A DNA stretch of 39,830 bases from an uncultured Planctomycetota bacterium (GTDB lineage Bacteria; Planctomycetota; Phycisphaerae; Phycisphaerales; UBA5793), in contig CAADHA010000184.1 of assembly GCA_900696685.1 (NCBI GenBank), positions 1 to 39,830 of the forward strand, written 5' to 3'. A program made the translations under genes and the position numbers. Position 1 is the stretch's first letter. Each line of letters starts with the position of its first letter. The notes beneath the pieces are model-generated. The model was not told the DNA's origin. It did not search any database and worked only from the letters and a program-made list of their open reading frames with translations. Below, one piece after another: positions 30,983-39,830 of the stretch.

Positions 30983-33532
30983 CTACGGTCCGACGCGAAC
31001 GACGTTGCTTGTGCCGCAATTTGCGCTCTCGACCAACTGCAGATACCCGAGGCAGACGCTGTTGTTGGCCACTTGTCCGGAGACCGAGCCGCTGCCGTTG
31101 CCGCTGTTGACGGTGCGGACGAGTTGCAGTTGCTGGGTTCCGAGACCGAGCACGGTTCCGGCGCAGGGTCCGCCGGGGATGACGGCGCTGCCCGTCGAGA
31201 GGGCGAAGACCAGGCCCATGACCACGTTCTGCGGCGCGTCATTCCAGGAGGCGGTGACCTGGCCGGGGCAGGCGCCGCTGGTGGCGAGGCGCATGCCGCC
31301 GCTCCATCCGGTAATGCCGGTCGCGACAAGTGCGAAGGCGGCGTCCATGGCCGGCGTGTCCACCCAGCCGTCCTCATTAATCTCGGAAGCCGTCACTTCG
31401 ATCGTCCACGTGCCCTCGGCGGGATTCTGAATGTGGACGTTCTCCACGGTATCGACCGTGTTGGGCGAGCCGCCGGGCGGCGTGTAGAGGCTGTTGCGCA
31501 TGTCGTTGTTGCCCCAGTACACCGTGTTGCTCGGCGAAGTGACCTTGAGCGTGAGGTCGTTGATGCGCGCCACTTGTCCGGAGGGATTGCCCATGAGATC
31601 CTTGAAGACCATGGTGACCTTGAGCAGCGGCGTGCCGGGCCCGACCGTCACCGTGTACCGCGCCGTCTGAAGTTCGCGCAGCAGTTCGGATTCGTCGATG
31701 ATGAGCATTGTGTCGCGGTGGTTGTAGAGGTTGCGCAACTCGGCCATGCCCCAGCCCTGCTTGTCGCGCGAGAGGTTGTGGCTGGAGCCGGAGAAGGCGT
31801 ACTGCTCCGCGGTGTTGACCATCAGCGCCTTGGCTGTCGCCAGGCCGGGCCTGCTGTCGAAGACGGTCGCCCCGCCGCCGAAGCCGGGAAAGACCTGCTC
31901 ATGCCACATCTGGAAGAGGAGGCCGAAGTGACCGGCCGTAATCGGCGTTGCTCCGCTTGTCCCGCCGAACGAACTCGTGTACGAAGTGTCGCTGGACGAC
32001 GAAGTGGTGAAGATGTTGTCATAGAAGTGGGTGAGATCGGGCTTGATGCGGCCATCCGCGGCAGGCCCGATGCTCGCGCCGCCCCATCCGTCGTCGGACT
32101 TGGTGAGCGTGTTGCGGTGGTTGACGCCGCCGATGGAGACGATGTTCTTCGCCCACGCCTGCGGGCGCGAGTTCTGGTTGCCCGTGTTGCTCTGCGAGTT
32201 GAGAATGATGATGTCGTTGATGAAGGAGATGTCGTCCATCTCCGCGGAAATGGTGGTGTACTGCGTGGTCTGCGTGTTGCCCCAGGAGTTGCTCTGGAAC
32301 ACGGCGCGGTAAGGCCCGTTGGGGTCGACCAGTTCCGCCGTCAGCCGGTACCGGTTGGAACTCTGGTTGAGCACGAGGTCGTAGTCGCAGATGATCTTGC
32401 CCTCGGCATTGGGGATCATGCCCATTCCCTGCTGGTTGGCGATGCCTGCGCCGAAGACGATGCCGAAAGTCGATGTGCCGTGGCTGTTGCCGCCCGAGTT
32501 CTGCTGGTGGACAATGACCTGTCCCTGGAAGTCAACGTGCGTCGCACGCACGCCGTCGTCCATGACCTCCGCCCGGACACCCTGACCGAGCATGCCCAGC
32601 GTGTCGCGGACGAAGTTGGCTCCGCCGATCTCGCGGGCGATGTCCATGTCGTTTTCCTGGGCGCCCTGCTCATCAACGTAGAGCACCTCGTTCATGTTGA
32701 GGACAGCGAGCAGTTGCGGCTGCGTGAGCGTGGCGCGGATGCGGAATCCCTCAGGAATCGTCTGATGCACCGTGCCCCCCGCGGCGATGATGCGGCCGGC
32801 CACGGCATTCTGCGGCACAGGGCCGCGACGAGTCATCATGATGCTGTACTCGACGCCTTCATCCGCCGCACCGCGACGGGCCGGATTGAACCCCATCACC
32901 ATCCCCTGCTGCTCATCGACCTCGCGGCCGGGCGCTTCGCCCGCGGCCGAGAACTCGTCGGCAAGCAAGGCCGGAATCAAGTTCGGATCGACCCGATAGG
33001 CCGGGTGGAACGCACCGACCCAGCGGACAAAAGGCAGGGACCGGACTTCGCCCACCGCCGCGCTATCCAGATCCGCAACGAAGGCCTGGTTGGCGAGGAA
33101 CTTGAGCAGCGACACGCCCGCCGCCTCGAGGGCGGCGCGGTACGGCTCGATCATCGCCGTGTGGAACTGGATGATGTGAAGCCGGTTGTCCGCTCTGGCC
33201 CGAAGCAGGCCGGGGATGGCCGGCTCGGACACGAGCGGGTCGAACGAGCCGTATTTGAGGCGAATGTCGGTAATGGCGGGACGCTCGACGCTGGTCCGAA
33301 CGCCATCGAGGGCGATCGAATACCAGTGAGTCGCCCTTCCGGCGTCGTCCACGGAATCCCAGAGGTGAATCACAGCCGACGAGCCGGGCACTGCATAGTG
33401 CAGCCCGTCGGGCCCCCCGCCGGGCAAAGCCCGTTCAACCTGATCGGCCGCGAAGCCGAACCCACCTGCCAGCGACGCCAGCATGACGCACGCGCCCATT
33501 CGTCCCCTGCATCCGAAGATCAAGTGTCCCAT
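30983..33532 (-). CDS. Secreted S8 protease, paralogue A (double prodomain, KP-43-like core)
   Basis: This is an 849-residue exported subtilase. The ATG at 33532 has GGGAG six bases upstream. A signal peptide covers about residues 1-29. Two prodomain-like segments follow, about 115-180 (NRLHIIQFHT ... FVRWVGAFHPAYRV) and 227-288 (AGRIIAAGGTV ... LNMNEVLYVDE). The catalytic domain has Asp325 in EVMDDGVRATH, His351 in SHGTSTFG, oxyanion Asn449 and Ser526 in GGTSGATPITAG. A beta-barrel like that of alkaline protease KP-43 follows (DLTLKVTSPSNTVYWGNN, WTIEVTASEINEDG). The tail (about 725-849) contains several Cys and ends TSNVVRVGP. Its core is almost identical to the next protease downstream in coordinates, but its tail is not. 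A promoter and a 20-bp palindrome lie upstream. Confidence 0.92.
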   Translation of the reverse strand: MGHLIFGCRGRMGACVMLASLAGGFGFAADQVERALPGGGPDGLHYAVPGSSAVIHLWDSVDDAGRATHWYSIALDGVRTSVERPAITDIRLKYGSFDPLVSEPAIPGLLRARADNRLHIIQFHTAMIEPYRAALEAAGVSLLKFLANQAFVADLDSAAVGEVRSLPFVRWVGAFHPAYRVDPNLIPALLADEFSAAGEAPGREVDEQQGMVMGFNPARRGAADEGVEYSIMMTRRGPVPQNAVAGRIIAAGGTVHQTIPEGFRIRATLTQPQLLAVLNMNEVLYVDEQGAQENDMDIAREIGGANFVRDTLGMLGQGVRAEVMDDGVRATHVDFQGQVIVHQQNSGGNSHGTSTFGIVFGAGIANQQGMGMIPNAEGKIICDYDLVLNQSSNRYRLTAELVDPNGPYRAVFQSNSWGNTQTTQYTTISAEMDDISFINDIIILNSQSNTGNQNSRPQAWAKNIVSIGGVNHRNTLTKSDDGWGGASIGPAADGRIKPDLTHFYDNIFTTSSSSDTSYTSSFGGTSGATPITAGHFGLLFQMWHEQVFPGFGGGATVFDSRPGLATAKALMVNTAEQYAFSGSSHNLSRDKQGWGMAELRNLYNHRDTMLIIDESELLRELQTARYTVTVGPGTPLLKVTMVFKDLMGNPSGQVARINDLTLKVTSPSNTVYWGNNDMRNSLYTPPGGSPNTVDTVENVHIQNPAEGTWTIEVTASEINEDGWVDTPAMDAAFALVATGITGWSGGMRLATSGACPGQVTASWNDAPQNVVMGLVFALSTGSAVIPGGPCAGTVLGLGTQQLQLVRTVNSGNGSGSVSGQVANNSVCLGYLQLVESANCGTSNVVRVGP

Positions 33533-33590
33533 TGCTCACTCCCGTTTCTGTTGATCGAACGATCAGGACGATAAAGACCCCCGACTCCGC

Positions 33591-33610
33591 CTCTGCCGGA
33601 TCCGGCAGAG
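33591..33610. promoter_or_regulatory. Perfect 20-bp palindrome in the leader of protease paralogue A
   Basis: CTCTGCCGGATCCGGCAGAG is self-complementary along its whole length. It lies 59 bp upstream of the ATG and about 33-52 bases after the predicted transcription start. As DNA it would suit a dimeric repressor; as RNA it would fold tightly. No copy was seen upstream of paralogue B. Confidence 0.4.
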
Positions 33611-33649
33611 CAGCGCACACCCACACGAAGCACGCATGCCGGTCCGGTG

Positions 33650-33678
33650 AAGATACCACCAGACCGCGCGGAATACAA
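33650..33678 (-). promoter_or_regulatory. Promoter of protease paralogue A
   Basis: On the minus strand, TTGTAT (33673-33678) and TATCTT (33650-33655) are 17 bp apart, with a TGG extended -10. The pattern CTTGT-N15-GTGGTAT is shared exactly with the element upstream of paralogue B, which raises my confidence above that of the weak box matches. Confidence 0.5.
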
Positions 33679-33879
33679 GTAGAATCTCGCGAGCCGATAA
33701 CCTATTCCGGCGGATTGGACAAAAGTTGTGACTTCTGCCGGAGTGCCCAGGAGCAGACCTCGGCCCGCTCCACCGGGGGATCTGGACTGTGCGCAGGTGG
33801 TCTGCTCTTCTCAGGAATGACTGCTCCTTCAACCGCGAGAAGCAGAAGTCGCCGCGCTGCGCACAGAGCCGCCACTGCG

Positions 33880-33916
33880 AACAAATCGCCCCGCGAACCG
33901 TGAGGCTCGCGGGGCG
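33880..33916 (-). terminator. Terminator hairpin of protease paralogue B
   Basis: CGCCCCGCGA (33887-33896) and TCGCGGGGCG (33907-33916) form a perfect ten-base stem with a ten-base loop. On the minus strand ATTTGTT follows. It lies about 40 bp past the stop. Confidence 0.65.
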
Positions 33917-33955
33917 GGGACGTCATCTCTGAGCCAGTGAAGCCGGTCGAGGCCT

Positions 33956-36481
33956 CTATTCGATCACCTGCTCGACGACGTTGGACTTGCGCTGAAACTC
34001 TGCGGCCTGCATCCAGACGCGGACGCCCTGCGTGCCCTGGGGCACCCTCTTGCGAAGCAGGGCGTAACCGTTTGAGTCGGCCGTACGGGTTCCCGCGAGC
34101 GCGGGCTGAGCCAGGTCGATGGTCACATCCAGTTGCGGGACATACGTGCTGCCGCGCCCCCTCGTGCTGTAGATGAAGGCGACGATCTGGCCGGGCGTGG
34201 CGGCGAAGACCTCGGCGTCGCAGAACACGCCCGAGACGAAGCGCGACGTGGCCAGACGCATCGGGATCTCGCCGATGCCGGTGACGACAAGGGCGAAGGT
34301 CGCGTCCATCTCCGGAGTACTGCGGTCGCCGTCCTCATTGATGTCCGCAGCAGTGATTTCGACGCGCCACTGCCCCGGCATGGGATTCTCCACGAAGACA
34401 TTCTCGACGGTGTCCACCGTGTTGGCGGCGCCGCCGGATGCCGTGTAGTTGGCGTTGCGCATGTTGTTGTTGCCCCAGTAGACGGTGTTGTCCGGGGCGG
34501 TGACCTTGAGTGTCAGGTCGTTGATCCGCGCAAACTGGCCAGACGGGTTGCCCATCGGGTCGGGATACACCATCGTCACCTTCAGTTCAGGCACGCCGGG
34601 GCTGATGCTGATCTGGTAGGAGCGCGACTCGAACTCGCGCAGGTGCTCCGTCTGGTTAATGATGAGCATGCGCGTGGAGTGGTCGTAGAGGTTGCGCAGG
34701 TCCACCATGCCCCAGCCCTGCTTGTCGCGCGAGAGGTTGTGGCTCGAGCCGGAGAAGGGATACTGCACGGCGGTGTTGATCATGATGGCCTTGGCCGTGG
34801 CGGCGGGCGGGCGGCTGGCGAAGACGGACGATCCGCCTCCGAAGCCGGGGAAGACTCGCTCGTGCCACATCTGGAAGAAGAGGCCGAAGTGGCCCGCCGT
34901 GATGGGCGTCGCGCCGCTGGTTCCGCCGAACGAAGACGTGTAGGACGTGTCGCTGTTTGAAGAGGTCGTGAAGATGTTGTCGTAGAAGTGGGTCACATCA
35001 GGCTTGATGCGGCCGTCCGCCGCGGGCCCGATGCTGGCGCCGCCCCACGCATCGTCGCTCTTGGTGAGCGTGTTCTGGTGATTGACTCCGCCGACGGAGA
35101 CGATGTTCTTCGCCCAGGCCTGCGGCCGCGAGTTCTGGTTGCCCGTATTGCTCTGCGAGTTGAGGATGATGATGTCGTGGTTGAAGATGATGTCATCCAT
35201 TTCGGCGGAGATGGTGGTGTACTGCGTCGTCTGCGTGTTGCCCCATGAGTTGCTCTGAAGAACGGCGCGGTAGGGCCCGTTCGGATCGACCAGCCGGCCC
35301 GTGTGGGCAAAGCGGTTGGGCTGCGGGCTCCACGTGGCCATGATCTTGGCCTCGGCGTTGGGCAGCATGCCGGTGCCCTGGGCGTTGCCCGTCCCGCTGC
35401 CGTAGACAATCCCCGAGGTCGACGTGCCGTGGCTGCCGGAGGTCTGCGTGCCGTGCCAGAGCGTCGGGGGATTCTGGAAGTCCACATGGGTGGAGCGCTG
35501 GCCGTCGTCCATCACCTCTGCGCGCACGCCCTGGCCGGTGTAGCCGAGCGTGTCGCGGATGAAGATTCCGCCGCCGATCTGCCTCGCGATGTCCATGTCA
35601 TGGCTCTTCTCGCCCGGCACGTCCACGAAGAGGACTTCGTTCATCCGCAGGACCGCTTCGACCTGCGCCGCGTTGAGCCGCGCCTCGATGCGGTAACTCT
35701 CGGGCACGCGCAACGTCACTTCACCACCCATCGCGATGATGCGGTCGGCGACGGCATTCTGCGGCACCGGTCCGCGGCGCGTCATCATGATGCTGTATTC
35801 GACGACGTCGGCCTCGCGCTCGCCCTGCGCATCAAAGCCCAGGAGCGCCTCCGCCTGTCCGCCTTCGCCAGCCTCCGCCGCGGCGGCGCCGGCCTGGGCA
35901 TAAGCGCGCGGGAAAAGCGTCTCGATCAGTTCAGGATCAACCCGGTAGGCGGGATGCATTGCCCCGACCCACCGCACGAAGGGCAGCGACTCGACGCGCG
36001 TGCGCGCGGCCGCATCCATCTCGACGACAAAGGCCTGGTCGGCGACGAACTTGAGCAACTCCGCCCCTGCCTGGGCGAGTGGAGCGCGGTACGCGTCGAT
36101 GAGAAGCGTGTGGAACTGCACGATGAAAAGGCGGTTGTCCGCGTCGGCCCGCAGAACAGCGGGCACTTCCGGCTCGGCCGTCAGCGGATCAAACGAGGAA
36201 TACTTGAGCCGCACGATCGGCGAGACGGGCCGCTCAATCGTGATGTTCCGGCCGTCGAGGCTGATCGAGAAGTGCCTGGCTGACTCGCCCGCTGCACCCG
36301 GGGCTTCCCACAACCGCACGACGGCGTCGCTGCCGGGCACGGCGAAGGTCGCGATCGGGTCATCGCTCGCAGCGAGGACGCCATCGATGCCATCGGCGGC
36401 GGGGCCGAAGCCCCCGGCCAGAGGCACAAGCACGCCCAGCGCGAGGAGGCGGACCGGTGCGCGCATTTTCCAGTTTCCCAT
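33956..36481 (-). CDS. Secreted S8 protease, paralogue B (double prodomain, KP-43-like core)
   Basis: This is an 841-residue exported subtilase. The ATG at 36481 is preceded by GGAGAG; an ATG four codons upstream would place that site inside the gene. A signal peptide covers about residues 1-29, then two prodomain-like segments, about 114-182 and 228-287. The catalytic triad is Asp325 (EVMDDGQRSTH), His351 (GSHGTSTSG) and Ser522 (GGTSGATPITAG). A beta-barrel follows, ending ADINEDG. The tail (about 735-841) has YSTRGRGSTYVPQLDVTI and WMQAAEFQ, the same type as in the protease at 27761-29338 and unlike paralogue A. In a 130-residue block of the core (LVDPNGPYRA to GGTSGATP) I count nine differences from paralogue A. 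It has its own promoter and terminator. Confidence 0.92.
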   Translation of the reverse strand: MGNWKMRAPVRLLALGVLVPLAGGFGPAADGIDGVLAASDDPIATFAVPGSDAVVRLWEAPGAAGESARHFSISLDGRNITIERPVSPIVRLKYSSFDPLTAEPEVPAVLRADADNRLFIVQFHTLLIDAYRAPLAQAGAELLKFVADQAFVVEMDAAARTRVESLPFVRWVGAMHPAYRVDPELIETLFPRAYAQAGAAAAEAGEGGQAEALLGFDAQGEREADVVEYSIMMTRRGPVPQNAVADRIIAMGGEVTLRVPESYRIEARLNAAQVEAVLRMNEVLFVDVPGEKSHDMDIARQIGGGIFIRDTLGYTGQGVRAEVMDDGQRSTHVDFQNPPTLWHGTQTSGSHGTSTSGIVYGSGTGNAQGTGMLPNAEAKIMATWSPQPNRFAHTGRLVDPNGPYRAVLQSNSWGNTQTTQYTTISAEMDDIIFNHDIIILNSQSNTGNQNSRPQAWAKNIVSVGGVNHQNTLTKSDDAWGGASIGPAADGRIKPDVTHFYDNIFTTSSNSDTSYTSSFGGTSGATPITAGHFGLFFQMWHERVFPGFGGGSSVFASRPPAATAKAIMINTAVQYPFSGSSHNLSRDKQGWGMVDLRNLYDHSTRMLIINQTEHLREFESRSYQISISPGVPELKVTMVYPDPMGNPSGQFARINDLTLKVTAPDNTVYWGNNNMRNANYTASGGAANTVDTVENVFVENPMPGQWRVEITAADINEDGDRSTPEMDATFALVVTGIGEIPMRLATSRFVSGVFCDAEVFAATPGQIVAFIYSTRGRGSTYVPQLDVTIDLAQPALAGTRTADSNGYALLRKRVPQGTQGVRVWMQAAEFQRKSNVVEQVIE

Positions 36482-36596
36482 GATTCTCTCCATTCTTCAG
36501 ATTCCGAACGTGCTTGATAAGAACGAACCAGCACCTCCGCCGCAGATTGTCCAGCGAAGGCGCCCCGGCCGACCTCCCACGAGCAGGTCTACGTGC

Positions 36597-36625
36597 AGAA
36601 TACCACATCCAGGGTATCCGCACAA
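36597..36625 (-). promoter_or_regulatory. Promoter of protease paralogue B
   Basis: On the minus strand, TTGTGC (36620-36625) and TATTCT (36597-36602) are 17 bp apart with a TGG extended -10, giving a start near 36590 and a leader of about 109 bases. It shares CTTGT-N15-GTGGTAT with the paralogue A promoter. The rest of the 295-bp gap to pckA shows nothing I recognise. Confidence 0.5.
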
Positions 36626-36776
36626 GCAGAAACCGTCGAAAGCACCCGCTTTTTCCCAAAATGCCCGATCCACGTGATACTTCGTACAAACGATGCCGTG
36701 CATTGGCCAGTGCTGTCCGAGTCCAACAGTCGCGAGCGGCTTCCGGGCGGAGGCGGGGCGCGAGGCTCGCGGCTGC

Positions 36777-38357
<1,581 letters not shown>

Positions 38358-38787
38358 GGCAAAGCCTCATTTCCATGTCAAGCGGGAACCGGGCGGGCTG
38401 GTTCCAGTGGCGGCGGCAATCCGTCATCAGATCGGCTACAACAATAGGCTGATCCCGCCCTCTGCCGAACCGATAGGTCATTCGATACGGTCGGACTTTC
38501 GACCGAATTGGATGAATTGGGGCTGCCGCCCGACGGGAATCCGCCCCGCCTCGACATCGTCTTGTGCCCCTGCCCGCGAGGGCGAAGAAGAGCGAACGCA
38601 CGTTCGAATGCGGGGCAGAGCAGAACGTCTGCCTCCCGCGCCGGTCTGCTGTTCTCCTCTCCTCGCCCTGCTCTCGACTCTCCCGGCGCTTCGCGGTCAT
38701 TGACGATTCACAGGCAGCGCGCTACTTTCTCCTCTGACTTCGCGCGGCCCGGATCGGCCCGCAGCCGCCCGTCGGCCGCGCGATGAT
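38358..38787. other. Intergenic region pckA-tRNA-His
   Basis: The 430 bp contain no gene I can support. CGGTCG (38488-38493) and CGACCG (38500-38505) form a perfect six-base inverted repeat about 130 bp upstream of pckA, a possible regulator site or leader hairpin. No convincing -10/-35 pair was found on either strand. Confidence 0.5.
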
Positions 38788-38862
38788 GGCGATCGTAGCT
38801 CAGTTGGTTAGAGCACCTGGTTGTGGTCCAGGGGGTCGGGGGTTCGAGTCCCCTCGATCGCC
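38788..38862 (+). tRNA. tRNA-His (anticodon GTG)
   Basis: A full cloverleaf is visible. The acceptor stem is eight base pairs, GGCGATCG with CGATCGCC, including the extra G(-1):C73 pair that marks histidine tRNA. A D-arm contains AGCTCAGTTGGTTAGAGC. The anticodon stem CCTGG/CCAGG encloses TTGTGGT (GTG reads CAC and CAT). The T-arm has the TTCGAGT loop. CCA is not encoded and must be added by the nucleotidyltransferase. Confidence 0.97.
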
Positions 38863-38929
38863 CGTTGGAAATGTCAGGCCGCAGGCACCATCGATTGGCG
38901 CCTGATTCCCAGTGCCTTCTCATCCCTTG

Positions 38930-39637
38930 ATGTCCCCCACCGCCCTCATCACCGGCGCCAGCAGCGGGATCGGCCGCGAAACGGCACTTCGCCTTGCGCA
39001 ACTGCACTTCTCGCTCGCGCTGGTGGCGCGCGGCGGCGAGCGGCTCGAACGCGTCGGCGAAGAGTGCGCCGCGCTCGGCGCTGCCGATGTGCTGCTGCGT
39101 TCGACGGATATGGCCGTTCCCGGCGACGTGGAGGCCATGGTCGATGCGGCGGTCGAAGCCTTCGGCCGCGTCGATGTCCTCATCAACAACGCGGGCATGG
39201 CGGAGTTGCAGCCGATCGGATCGATGAACTTCGATCATCTCGAAGCCTCCTTCGCCGTCAACGCCATCGGCCCGGCCGTCGCCATCAACCGCGTCTGGCC
39301 GATCATGGTCCGCCAGGGCGGCGGGCGGATCATCAACGTGAGCAGCATCGCCAGCAAGGACCCCTTCCCCGGCTTCTTCGCCTACGCCGCGGCCAAGTCG
39401 GCCGTCAACTCCTTCGCGCGCTCGATCGCCATCGAAGGCAAAGCGCACAACATCAGGGCCTTCACGATCGCGCCGGGCGCCGTGGAGACGCCGATGCTCC
39501 GGGCCGCATTCAACGAAGACGCCATCCCGCGCGAGGCGACGATGCCGCCGGGCGAGGTCGCGGCGGTCATCGTGCAGTGCGCCCGCGGCCAACGCGATGG
39601 CGCCAGCGGCGAAGTGATCTGGCTCACGCGAAGTTGA
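38930..39637 (+). CDS. Short-chain dehydrogenase/reductase (classical SDR)
   Basis: This is a 235-residue cytosolic NAD(P)-dependent oxidoreductase. The Rossmann dinucleotide site TGASSGIG lies at residues 8-15, NNAG at the fourth strand, and the catalytic Ser139 in NVSSIAS with Tyr152 and Lys156 in YAAAK. IAPGAVETPM follows as in classical members. An Arg after the second strand (LVARG) hints at NADP preference. The ATG at 38930 starts just before the first beta strand; a GTG at 38912 would add six residues. Neither has a good ribosome-binding site. The substrate cannot be deduced. It follows tRNA-His by 67 bp. Confidence 0.92.
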   Translation: MSPTALITGASSGIGRETALRLAQLHFSLALVARGGERLERVGEECAALGAADVLLRSTDMAVPGDVEAMVDAAVEAFGRVDVLINNAGMAELQPIGSMNFDHLEASFAVNAIGPAVAINRVWPIMVRQGGGRIINVSSIASKDPFPGFFAYAAAKSAVNSFARSIAIEGKAHNIRAFTIAPGAVETPMLRAAFNEDAIPREATMPPGEVAAVIVQCARGQRDGASGEVIWLTRS

Positions 39638-39678
39638 CGCGGTGGCTTGAGACGCGCGGCTTGATAAGGCGGCGGTAT

Positions 39679-39698
39679 CCGCAGGCGGAAGCCTGCGG
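39679..39698. repeat. Palindromic hairpin after the SDR gene
   Basis: CCGCAGGC (39679-39686) and GCCTGCGG (39691-39698) form a perfect eight-base stem around GGAA, 42 bp past the SDR stop. No T run follows, so it is more likely a dispersed repeat (the CCGCAGGCGGAAGCCTGCGG type) than an intrinsic terminator. Beyond it, to 39830, a minus-strand frame with one hydrophobic stretch (WVIAVLAILMLIGQV) enters from the right edge. It runs far into the SDR gene, so I do not call a gene. Confidence 0.45.
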
Positions 39699-39830
39699 TC
39701 GGTCGCGCGACGAGCGCGGCGCGGCGCCGATTCTGGACGGCACTGCTCGTGACTTGCCCAATGAGCATGAGGATCGCCAGCACCGCGATTACCCAGCGCC
39801 CGTGCTCACGCGTGGGGCTCGGTCTTGGAA

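Larger units (their letters stand above)
33533..33955. other. Intergenic region between the tandem S8 proteases
   Basis: The 423 bp separate two minus-strand genes and hold, in reading order, the terminator of paralogue B, the promoter of paralogue A and a 20-bp palindrome. Open frames on both strands are low-complexity and unlike any family I know. Confidence 0.6.

Noticed and set aside
30962-33574. An 870-codon plus-strand frame antisense to protease paralogue A
   Set aside because: The protease on the other strand has a full triad, signal peptide and ribosome-binding site; this frame has none.
39382-39783. Minus-strand frame with a hydrophobic stretch at the right edge
   Set aside because: It runs more than 250 bp into the SDR coding region, and most of its length translates the SDR antisense strand. 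A real gene entering from the right cannot be excluded but is not supported.

Overview
The window is a high-G+C (roughly two thirds G+C by eye) bacterial chromosomal segment with densely packed genes on both strands. It reads mostly as core metabolism and housekeeping, with an extracellular-protease cluster and one small compositional island. Several traits point to Planctomycetota, perhaps a Phycisphaerae-like lineage, although no rRNA is present to prove it. These traits are a membrane protein with a Cys-X2-CGY...CPECG zinc ribbon, a long B12-dependent ribonucleotide reductase, a free-standing CoaB, a GlmU-like protein of the alternative bacterial type, and secreted subtilases ending in a small beta-rich tail domain. 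The lineage is an inference from gene families.

Layout. 1-4.1 kb (minus strand): an RND efflux pump cut by the left edge, its periplasmic adaptor, and a metallo-beta-lactamase-fold hydrolase. 4.3-9.3 kb (plus): pyruvate:ferredoxin oxidoreductase (nifJ), a dihydroorotate-dehydrogenase-like flavoprotein overlapping it by 4 bp, and a small VOC protein. 9.4-11.9 kb (minus): E2 and E1-beta of a 2-oxo acid dehydrogenase complex, without E1-alpha or E3. 12.3-18.1 kb (plus): a promoter, dcd, an HNH nuclease gene and a four-helix membrane protein gene of about 50% G+C, then nrdJ, which carries an in-frame palindromic repeat, and a strong terminator. Next is coaB (plus). 19.0-27.6 kb (minus): a Ycf46-like AAA+ ATPase, the zinc-ribbon membrane protein, a prolyl oligopeptidase, polA and the GlmU-like gene.

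27.7-36.6 kb holds three secreted S8 (subtilisin) proteases on the minus strand, interrupted by a plus-strand polyprenyl diphosphate synthase. Two of the proteases are tandem paralogues with nearly identical catalytic cores, matching promoter-like elements and different C-terminal tails. The third has an unrelated catalytic subtype but shares its tail type with one of the pair. 36.8-39.8 kb: ATP-dependent PEP carboxykinase (minus), tRNA-His (plus), and a short-chain dehydrogenase (plus).

How the genes fit together. dcd and nrdJ form a deoxynucleotide supply unit with two foreign-looking genes inside it. nifJ and the E1-beta/E2 pair represent ferredoxin-linked and NAD-linked oxidation of 2-oxo acids, lying convergently. 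pckA adds the gluconeogenic exit from oxaloacetate. I found no CRISPR array, integrase, transposase or phage gene. The most interesting features are the modular protease cluster and the dcd-[HNH-TM]-nrdJ arrangement; no complete new system can be demonstrated from sequence alone.
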